Below are positions 58,162 to 64,000 of a stretch of 64,000 nucleotides of DNA, in pieces; the first letter of the stretch is position 1, and each line of letters starts with the position of its first letter. The stretch covers positions 1-64,000 of the forward strand of contig DASVDX010000001.1 in assembly GCA_036380875.1 (NCBI GenBank), written 5' to 3'. The DNA is from ZC4RG17 sp036380875 (GTDB lineage: Bacteria > Actinomycetota > Acidimicrobiia > Spongiisociales > ZC4RG35). The translations under genes were made by a program, and so were the position numbers. The notes beneath the pieces are model-generated. The model saw nothing but the letters and a program-made list of their open reading frames with translations, was not told the origin of the DNA and made no database searches.

Positions 58162-58672
58162 GCGGCGACCCGTCGTGTCCTCGAGCGAGAGAAGGCAGAC
58201 CATCCGGCCCCATCCTCACTACTCGATCTTCGGCCCTGTCGAGTGCACGTGCTCCGAGCAGGAGGCGGAAGCGCTCGCCGTCGTCGCCGCCTACCGCGCC
58301 GCCCGAGTGTCGGAACGCAGCCAGTTTCTCGCCCCCGGATTCGTGCGACATCGCGCCGGCTTCACCCACATCGGTGAGCTGTTCGGTCACACCGCTCCCG
58401 GGGGGATGGACGACCGCTCCATCGAGGATCGCCAGAACATCCTCCTGGAGTTGACGGCCAAGGACGACAAGGTCTGGGGCATCTTCCGGGTAGTCGGAAC
58501 CCACACGGGGTCGATCTACGGCATCCCCGCCACAGGGCGTCACGTCGACGTGATCGAGGTGGGCCTCTGGCGGGTGGACAACGGGCTCATCGCCGAGGCG
58601 TGGTACTTCGGGGATGAGTTGGGGATGCTCCGCGCCCTCGGCGTGAACCCTCCCGATCTGGCGGAGAGCTGA
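58160..58672 (+). CDS. SnoaL-like (NTF2-fold) protein
   Basis: The 170-aa protein fits the NTF2/SnoaL alpha+beta barrel: ILLELTAKDDKVWGIFRVVGTHTGSIYGIPATGRHVDV and VGLWRVDNGLIAEAWYF are typical strands of ester-cyclase-like members. Such proteins bind or convert small hydrophobic compounds in polyketide and steroid catabolism; no catalytic set can be assigned. The GTG at 58160 lies inside the operator; a GTG at 58175 is an alternative. It is followed 1 bp later by the TauE gene, and they are probably cotranscribed. Confidence 0.82.
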   Translation: MRRPVVSSSERRQTIRPHPHYSIFGPVECTCSEQEAEALAVVAAYRAARVSERSQFLAPGFVRHRAGFTHIGELFGHTAPGGMDDRSIEDRQNILLELTAKDDKVWGIFRVVGTHTGSIYGIPATGRHVDVIEVGLWRVDNGLIAEAWYFGDELGMLRALGVNPPDLAES

Positions 58673-58673
58673 G

Positions 58674-59402
58674 ATGGACACCGAACTTCTCCTCGTCGTC
58701 GGCGGGGTTGCGCTCGGCTTCTTCGTCAAGGGCGTCACCGGGATGGGCGGTCCCATGCTGGCGACGCCTCTCATCGCTTCGGTCAGTTCGGTCGAGCACG
58801 CCGTGGTGGTGGTGTCGTTCGCCAACCTCCTGTCCAACCTGTGGCTGATCTGGGGCAACCGGGACGCCCGGCACGGCCTCAGGTGGCTCCTCGTCCCGAT
58901 GCTCTCCGCCGGGGTGGTGGGGGCGGTGATCGGCACGTGGCTCCTGACCGAACTGGATGACCGCGTCCTGGCCTGGGTGCTGGCTGCGGTCATCACGTCC
59001 TACATCATCCGCTACCTCACCAGGCCTGACTTCAAGTTCGAATCGTCCACCGCGCGGAAGCTGACGGTCCCAGTTGGCCTGGCGGGAGGGGTCCTGACCG
59101 GCGGCACCGGTACCGGCGGGCCGCTGTTCGCCACTTTCATGCACGGCCTGCGACTGGAAAGGTCGGCGTTTGCGTTCGTGTCGGGGATGATCTTCGGCAT
59201 CCTGAGCCCGGTGCAGGTCGGGGTCCTCACGTCACTCGGGGCGTTCACGCCCGAACGTTTCCGACTGGCCCTCTTCGCCATCGTCCCCACGGTGATCGTC
59301 ATGCCGCTCGGCATGGCAGTGGCCCGGCGGATCCGCCAGCGCACATTCGAGTACGCGGTGCTCGTCTTGTTGGCCTACTCGGCCGTCAACTTGGTGGTGT
59401 AG
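58674..59402 (+). CDS. TauE/SafE family sulfite exporter-like membrane protein
   Basis: The 242-aa membrane protein has the family start VGGVALGFFVKGVTGMGGPMLATPL and the second repeat VPVGLAGGVLTGGTGTGGPLFATFM, with about eight hydrophobic segments. TauE/SafE proteins export sulfite, sulfoacetate or other organic anions, which would suit degradation of a sulfonate taken up by the SsuABC-like system at 43.8-46.7 kb. That link is inference. It starts 1 bp after the SnoaL-like stop. Its end overlaps the convergent peptide-ABC ATPase gene by 28 bp. Confidence 0.88.
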   Translation: MDTELLLVVGGVALGFFVKGVTGMGGPMLATPLIASVSSVEHAVVVVSFANLLSNLWLIWGNRDARHGLRWLLVPMLSAGVVGAVIGTWLLTELDDRVLAWVLAAVITSYIIRYLTRPDFKFESSTARKLTVPVGLAGGVLTGGTGTGGPLFATFMHGLRLERSAFAFVSGMIFGILSPVQVGVLTSLGAFTPERFRLALFAIVPTVIVMPLGMAVARRIRQRTFEYAVLVLLAYSAVNLVV

Positions 59403-60763
59403 CCGGGGTCGACGTCCCGACGCCGGGACGTGTAGAGGACACACGAGGTGAGGTGGCTGCCACCGAGGTCCTCGAGTTCCACTCGCTCCACGGGCCGCAT
59501 GCGGATCCGAACCCGCTGGCCCTGCGGTTCCACCGCCTCCGTCGCCGCCGCCATCGGGGGCGGCACGGCTCCCGCGGTGAGGCGCCCCGCCACCTCGGCG
59601 GCCGACTCTTCGTCTTCGAACACGAGCGTGGCGTCGAACTCGGAGAGCCGCTCCACGGCGGTGAGCGTGTCGAACAGCCGTGCCTGATCGGTGAGCCACT
59701 GCACTGCGTCGTCGACTTCCCACCCGCAGATCGGCGTCGCCACCGGGCAACGGGTGTGGAACCGGCAACCCTGCGGCGGGTTGGCGGGATCGGGCACATT
59801 GCCCTCGAGCCCGCGCATCGACTCGCCCGGGGCGGCGTTGATGTCGGGGTTGGCGGCGAGCAGGGCCTCCGTATACGGGTGGAGTGGCCGTTCGAAGATG
59901 TCTTCGACGGTGCCCTGTTCCACCACCTCGCCGAGGTACATGACCGCGATCCGGTCGGCCATCAGGCGCACCACACCTAGGTCGTGGCTGATGAACAGAT
60001 AGGTGAGGCCTCTTTCCCGCTGCAACTCGTGCAAGAGGTTCAAGATCTGGGCCTGGACCGAGACATCGAGGGCACTGGTGGGCTCGTCGAGGACGATGAA
60101 CTCAGGATCGAGGGCCAGGGCCCGGGCGATCGAGATGCGCTGGCGCTGGCCCCCCGAGAACTGGTGCGGATAGCGGTACAGGTGTTGGCGTCCGAGCCCG
60201 ACGCTCTCGAGGAGAGCCACCGTCCGCTCCGTCAACTCGTGCCCGGACGCTTCCCGGTACACGCGCAACGGCCGGGCGACGATGTCCTTCACCAGTTGGC
60301 GGGGGTTCAGTGAGCTGAAGGCATCCTGGAACACGACCTGGCAGTTCCGCCGGTAGATCCGCCGCTGCTCCGGGCTCATGCGGTCTATGCGGTGGGCTCG
60401 GTCGATCCGATCGATGAACGCTTTGTCTTCGGCCGAGAGCTGTTCGGGTGGGGTGTCGAGCAGCGAGTCGAGCCGGGCTCGGTCCTCCGTCGAGAGGCGG
60501 AAGTAGATGCCGCCCGCAGTCGGGTCGGTGAGGCCGCTGATGCAGCGGCCGAGGGTCGTCTTGCCGCAGCCGCTCTCGCCGACCAAACCCACGGTCTCGC
60601 CGCGGTGGATGTCGAGGGACACCCCGTCCACGGCACGGACGTGGCCGACGACTCGCTGGAGAGCGCCCTCCTTGATGGGGAAGTACTTCTGGACGTTGCG
60701 CAGCGTCATGACCGGCGCGCCGGCGCGGGTCGAGTCGGTCACATCTGGCGTCATCGTCGTCAT
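59375..60763 (-). CDS. peptide-type ABC transporter ATP-binding protein (DppF/OppF-like), extended C-terminus
   Basis: The 462-aa ATPase has Walker A GESGCGKTT, signature FSGGQRQRISIARAL, Walker B FIVLDEPTSALD and the oligopeptide-transporter C-terminal domain (CRFHTRCPVATPIC). About 55 residues containing LLDTPPEQLSAEDKAFIDRI are inserted between Walker A and the Q-loop. Another 110 or so residues follow the Cys-rich domain, with no recognised fold. Length is above the usual 320-350. It overlaps the DppD-like gene by 4 bp and forms the last gene of a leftward operon. Imports peptides, nickel-type chelates or other small molecules. Confidence 0.88.
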   Translation of the reverse strand: MTTMTPDVTDSTRAGAPVMTLRNVQKYFPIKEGALQRVVGHVRAVDGVSLDIHRGETVGLVGESGCGKTTLGRCISGLTDPTAGGIYFRLSTEDRARLDSLLDTPPEQLSAEDKAFIDRIDRAHRIDRMSPEQRRIYRRNCQVVFQDAFSSLNPRQLVKDIVARPLRVYREASGHELTERTVALLESVGLGRQHLYRYPHQFSGGQRQRISIARALALDPEFIVLDEPTSALDVSVQAQILNLLHELQRERGLTYLFISHDLGVVRLMADRIAVMYLGEVVEQGTVEDIFERPLHPYTEALLAANPDINAAPGESMRGLEGNVPDPANPPQGCRFHTRCPVATPICGWEVDDAVQWLTDQARLFDTLTAVERLSEFDATLVFEDEESAAEVAGRLTAGAVPPPMAAATEAVEPQGQRVRIRMRPVERVELEDLGGSHLTSCVLYTSRRRDVDPGYTTKLTAE

Positions 60764-61983
60764 CGCGTTCTGCGCTCGAAGCTCGGCATCGGTCCTTCAC
60801 CTACGGCCCCGGGCGGAAGGCCGTAGATGTGGCAGGCGACACGGTGGCCGGTTTCGTTGGTCTCGACGAGGGCCGGGTCGATCGTGGCGCACACTTCGGT
60901 GGCGAATGGGCAGCGAGTGTGGAAACGGCACGACGGGGGAGGGGAAACCAGTTCAGGGACGGCTCCCTCGATCGCCGTCAATTCACCCCGCTTGTGGGCG
61001 GCCGAAGGTACTGCCGCCATCAAGCCCCGTGTGTAGGGGTGGAGCGGATCCCCGAAGATCACCTCTGTGTCGCCGGTTTCGGCGATCCGCCCCGCATACA
61101 TCACTGCCACGCGGTCGCAGATCTGGCGAACGAGTGAGAGGTCGTGGCTGATGTAGAGGACCGCCGTCTGGTGCGCCTCCTGGAGCTGGCGGATCAACTC
61201 GAGGATCTTTGCCTGGATAGTGACGTCGAGAGCGGTGGTCGGTTCATCGGCGATCAGGAGGTCGGGGTTGCAGGCGAGGGCCTGGGCGATCATCACCCGC
61301 TGCTTCATCCCCCCGGACAGCTCGTGGGGGTAACTCGCCATGATCTTCTTGGGATTGGGGATCTGGGTTTCGGCGAGGGCGGCGGCGACATGCTCGTCGA
61401 CGCGTCGCCGCAGCTTCGCTGCCTTCGATCGCAGCGGCGGCAGCTTCAGGAGGAACCGCTCAAGAGCGCGGCTCTGCTGGCGGGCGGCGCGGCGGATGAT
61501 CCAGGAGCGCTCTTCGTCGAGCCCGTCCAGCAATTCGGCCGAGCGATGTTGATAGAAGACCTCGGCGATTTGCTCGCGGATGGTCAAGGCGGGGTTGAGG
61601 GCTTTGCCTGGGTCCTGGAAGATCATCGCGATCCGGTCGCCGCGGACGTCCAGCATCTCGCTGTCGGGGATCTCCAGGAGGTCGATCGGCTCCGCTCCCG
61701 TATCGCGGGCCTCCCGCGACCAGAACGAGATCGACCCACCGGCGTAGATCCCCGGAGGGGTCTGGATCAGGCGGAGAAACGACCGGGCCGTGACGCTCTT
61801 CCCGGATCCGGTCTCCCCGACGAGACCGAGCACTTCGCGGTCACGGATGTCGAACGAGACACCGTCGACGGCGTGGACCAGGCCGGCCTTGGTCTGGAAG
61901 TAGACCCGAAGGTCCTCCACTGCCGCGACACGCGGCGCCGGGTCCAAGGTGACCTGGGGAGGTGTCGGTGCCGAAGCGGTCAT
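60760..61983 (-). CDS. peptide-type ABC transporter ATP-binding protein (DppD/OppD-like)
   Basis: The 407-aa ATPase has Walker A GETGSGKSV, a Q-loop MIFQDPGKALNPALTIREQ, signature LSGGMKQRVMIAQAL and Walker B LLIADEPTTALDVT, ending with the CRFHTRCPFATEVC domain of dipeptide/oligopeptide ATPases. An insertion of about 60 residues between the Q-loop and signature carries Arg-rich helices (RRAARQQSRALERFLLKLPPLR). It partners the DppF-like ATPase downstream and the two permeases upstream; stop and start codons overlap on both sides. Confidence 0.9.
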   Translation of the reverse strand: MTASAPTPPQVTLDPAPRVAAVEDLRVYFQTKAGLVHAVDGVSFDIRDREVLGLVGETGSGKSVTARSFLRLIQTPPGIYAGGSISFWSREARDTGAEPIDLLEIPDSEMLDVRGDRIAMIFQDPGKALNPALTIREQIAEVFYQHRSAELLDGLDEERSWIIRRAARQQSRALERFLLKLPPLRSKAAKLRRRVDEHVAAALAETQIPNPKKIMASYPHELSGGMKQRVMIAQALACNPDLLIADEPTTALDVTIQAKILELIRQLQEAHQTAVLYISHDLSLVRQICDRVAVMYAGRIAETGDTEVIFGDPLHPYTRGLMAAVPSAAHKRGELTAIEGAVPELVSPPPSCRFHTRCPFATEVCATIDPALVETNETGHRVACHIYGLPPGAVGEGPMPSFERRTR

Positions 61984-62903
61984 CGGCTCTCGGTCCGGGG
62001 GTCGAGCACGTCTCGCATGCCGTCGCCCACCAGGTTGAAGCCCAGCGCCCAGAGGAAGACCATGAGCCCGGGGAAGGTCGACGCCCACCACTTGCCGGCG
62101 GAGATGCCTGCCTGTCCGTCGGACACCAGGACTCCCCACTCCGCCAGTCCTGCCTCTGACAGGCCGATGAAGCTCAACGTGGCAGCGGTCAGGACGATCC
62201 CGCCCATGTCCATCGTCGCCTGCACGATGACCGGCGTGATCGAGTTGGGGAGGACGTCCTTCAGGTAGATCTTCAGCTTCGAGTCCCCGATGACACGGGC
62301 GGCGTCGACGTACTCGTTCTGCTTCACGTGGATGATCTGACCCCGGATGATCCGGGCGTACTTCACCCAGAAGACCACCGAAAGAGCGAAGATGATGTTC
62401 CCGAACGAAGGGCCCAGGACGGCGGCGATGGCGAGGGCGAAGATGAGCTCGGGGATCGCCAGCAGGATGTCCACGGTCCGCATCAGGATCTCGTCGAGCT
62501 TGCCGCCGATGAAGCCCGCCAGGCTCCCCACGATCGTGCCGACCGTGACCGTGATCCCCACCACGATCACGGACAGCTGCAGTGACGTCCGCGCTCCCCA
62601 CAGCACGCCGTAGAAGACGTCGCCGCCGGTCGAGGTCGTGCCCAACGGATGCCCGGGAGTGCCCGGCGGGGCGTCGCGTGCTCCCCAATCGCGAGGCATC
62701 TGATAGGGATCGGGGACGTTGGGCTCGGTGAGCACCGGGGCGAGGATCGCCAGTGACAGCAGCGCCACGATGATCAGGAGGCCCGCCAGCGTCGTCGGGT
62801 TGCGGAGGACGCGGCGCGTGATCTCGGCGAACCGGCGCAGGCGGACGATCCACGGGCCTTCTACCCGGATGCGAGTCGTTTCAGGGATCGGGACGTCGAC
62901 CAC
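61980..62903 (-). CDS. peptide-type ABC transporter permease (DppC-like)
   Basis: The 307-aa membrane protein has the N-terminal OppC-type segment RRVLRNPTTLAGLLIIVALLSLAILAP and the EAA-type loop with VDAARVIGDSKLKIYLKDVLPN. The C-terminal hydrophobic stretch is FPGLMVFLWALGFNLVGDGMRDVLDPR. It forms one half of the transport channel. It starts at a GTG just 1 bp after the DppB-like stop, and its own stop overlaps the DppD-like start (ATGA). Confidence 0.92.
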   Translation of the reverse strand: MVDVPIPETTRIRVEGPWIVRLRRFAEITRRVLRNPTTLAGLLIIVALLSLAILAPVLTEPNVPDPYQMPRDWGARDAPPGTPGHPLGTTSTGGDVFYGVLWGARTSLQLSVIVVGITVTVGTIVGSLAGFIGGKLDEILMRTVDILLAIPELIFALAIAAVLGPSFGNIIFALSVVFWVKYARIIRGQIIHVKQNEYVDAARVIGDSKLKIYLKDVLPNSITPVIVQATMDMGGIVLTAATLSFIGLSEAGLAEWGVLVSDGQAGISAGKWWASTFPGLMVFLWALGFNLVGDGMRDVLDPRTESR

Positions 62904-62904
62904 C

Positions 62905-63918
62905 TCAGGCTCCCAGCACCACTCGGCGGTCCAGGTAGGCGTACATGATGTCCACCACCAGGTTGACGGTCAGGAACAACACGCTCGTGAAGAGGACGTA
63001 GGCCATGATCGTGGCCTGGTCTCCCCGCAGGACGGCGTCGGCCATCCACCGGCCGAGACCCGGCCAGCGGAAGATGATCTCCACGACAACCGTGCCCTGG
63101 AGGAGGAAACCGAAGCCCAGGCCGATGACGGTGACCGTGGGGATGAGGGCGTTGCGTCGGGCGTGACGGCGGAGGACCAGGCGTTCCGGGAGGCCCTTGG
63201 CACGGGCGGCATCGACGTAGTCCTCGTTCAGTTCCTCCACGAGGGAGGAGCGCATCATCCGGGCGATGATCGCCGTGGCGCCGAAGCCCAGCGTCACCGA
63301 GGGCAGGATCAGGTGATGCAGGGCGTCGAGCAACGCTTTGAAGTTCCCGGCGAGGATGGCGTCGAGCGTGTAGATGTTCGTCGGATGGGGGATGCTCTCG
63401 AAGATCGTCGGGTCGGAGCGTCCCGTGGAGAACCAGCCGAGGTTCACCCAGAAGACGATCAAGAGCAAGATGGCGAACCAGAAGATCGGCATGCTGGCGC
63501 CGCTGATCGACAAGACCCTGGTCATGTGGTCGGGCCACCGATCGCGTCTGGCCCCCCCAAACGTGCCCAGTCCCACCCCCAAGGTGATGGCGACGATCGC
63601 GGCGAAGATCGCCAGTTCGAGAGTGGCGCCGATCCGATCGATCAGCGCCTCGGTGACCGGCTGAGCCGAGACACCCGACCAGCCCATGTCGCCCGTCAGC
63701 ACACCCCTCGCCCATGCGAAGTATTGGACCGGAAGCGGTTCGTTGAGCCCGTAGCGCTCCTCCAACTGCGCCACCTCTTCGGCGCTCATCTCGTGCTCGA
63801 GATAGATGCCGACCGGGTTGCCTCCGACCCGAGAGAGCACGAAGACGATGATCGACGTCCCGACGATGATCAGCGGGAAGATCATCAATCGGCGGATGAG
63901 GTACTCCCTTATCTGCAT
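62905..63918 (-). CDS. peptide-type ABC transporter permease (DppB-like)
   Basis: The 337-aa permease starts with YLIRRLMIFPLIIVGTSIIVFVLSRVGG, the usual DppB/OppB first helix, and has the loop EDYVDAARAKGLPERLVLRRHARRNALIP that couples to the ATPases. The C-terminal FTSVLFLTVNLVVDIMYAYLDRRV is typical. It pairs with the DppC-like permease. It is the first permease gene of the operon and follows a hairpin after a presumed substrate-binding protein gene at the window edge. Confidence 0.92.
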   Translation of the reverse strand: MQIREYLIRRLMIFPLIIVGTSIIVFVLSRVGGNPVGIYLEHEMSAEEVAQLEERYGLNEPLPVQYFAWARGVLTGDMGWSGVSAQPVTEALIDRIGATLELAIFAAIVAITLGVGLGTFGGARRDRWPDHMTRVLSISGASMPIFWFAILLLIVFWVNLGWFSTGRSDPTIFESIPHPTNIYTLDAILAGNFKALLDALHHLILPSVTLGFGATAIIARMMRSSLVEELNEDYVDAARAKGLPERLVLRRHARRNALIPTVTVIGLGFGFLLQGTVVVEIIFRWPGLGRWMADAVLRGDQATIMAYVLFTSVLFLTVNLVVDIMYAYLDRRVVLGA

Positions 63919-63942
63919 TCAGCTCCCTGCAGAGACGGTAAC

Positions 63943-63972
63943 GGAGTGGGCGCGACGAGGCCCGCCCACTCC
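63943..63972 (-). terminator. intergenic hairpin between binding-protein gene and permease
   Basis: GGAGTGGGCG and CGCCCACTCC form a perfect 10-bp stem with a 10-nt loop in the gap before the DppB-like gene. Such hairpins often follow the highly expressed binding-protein gene of ABC operons and stabilise its mRNA or attenuate transcription. Confidence 0.6.
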
Positions 63973-63983
63973 TGATCCTCCCG

Positions 63984-64000
63984 CTACTTGTCGAAGTACT
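63984..64000 (-). CDS. possible 3' end of a substrate-binding protein gene (partial)
   Basis: On the minus strand the frame ends Y-F-D-K followed by TAG just inside the window edge. The position upstream of peptide-ABC permease genes, separated by a hairpin, is where an extracellular substrate-binding protein gene usually lies. Only four codons are visible, so the call rests on context alone. Confidence 0.35.

Overview
The window is GC-rich, tightly packed DNA of an actinomycete-like bacterium. The case for Actinomycetota (possibly Acidimicrobiia) rests on the GC content, frequent GTG starts with ATGA/GTGA gene overlaps, a 13E12/DUF222-type HNH nuclease remnant at the left edge, a lipoprotein with a Thr/Ala linker after its lipobox, and many FCD-type GntR regulators. 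This placement is inferred. I saw no rRNA, tRNA, CRISPR array, insertion sequence or replication origin. No stretch over 300 bases lacks a gene.

Nearly every gene looks catabolic, regulatory or transport-related. Layout: (1) 0.25-2.8 kb, a leftward operon of a cupin, a nitrile-hydratase-like alpha subunit with a long extension, a half-size beta subunit and an alpha/beta hydrolase. (2) 2.9-18.5 kb, a Ser-ligated Mo-bisMGD reductase, an ornithine-cyclodeaminase-like enzyme, DHDPS-like and 2-isopropylmalate-synthase-like enzymes, M24-fold proteins, 2-hydroxyacid and Gfo/Idh dehydrogenases, an ACMSD-like amidohydrolase and two GntR regulators. (3) 18.5-23.4 kb, a YkoEDC-like ECF transporter with GntR and RidA. 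(4) 23.4-31.4 kb, a heterocycle-type catabolic set: hydrolase-fold protein, cupin, FAD monooxygenase, an orphan xanthine-dehydrogenase-type Mo subunit, cyclase, SDR, GlcG-like protein and allantoinase-like hydrolase. (5) 31.4-40.3 kb, two rightward operons, the second pairing a DHPON-hydrolase-like enzyme with a GrdB/PrdB-type selenoprotein. (6) 40.3-46.8 kb, DHDPS-like, acyl-CoA dehydrogenase, PLP enzyme and a NitT/TauT-type ABC importer. (7) 46.9-58.7 kb, four MFS transporters, two LVIVD beta-propellers around an amidohydrolase, an M24-fold protein, an AhpD-like protein, a LacI regulator, a SnoaL-like protein and a TauE exporter. (8) 58.7-64 kb, a peptide-type (Dpp/Opp) ABC transporter.

Two results stand out. 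First, the in-frame TGA at 39737-39739 is very probably a selenocysteine codon: the GrdB/PrdB-like frame continues with conserved sequence to 40009, and a 7-bp hairpin with a GGTCG loop starts 10 nt after the TGA. Second, a palindrome of the form ACAA-N-CG-N-TTGT recurs as perfect or near copies in front of most transcription units from 2.8 to 58.2 kb, always between genes. Its central CG is typical of LacI-family operators, and a LacI-family gene lies at 57085-58140, which suggests one regulon uniting much of the window. Smaller palindromes (TGTATACA, ATCATATAC, CCTACAT-G-ATGTAGG) lie beside the GntR genes.

Working model (inference): imported peptide-, sulfonate- or heterocycle-like compounds are hydroxylated, ring-opened by hydrolases and amidohydrolases, and their fragments oxidised by dehydrogenases. 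The true substrate cannot be read from the sequence.
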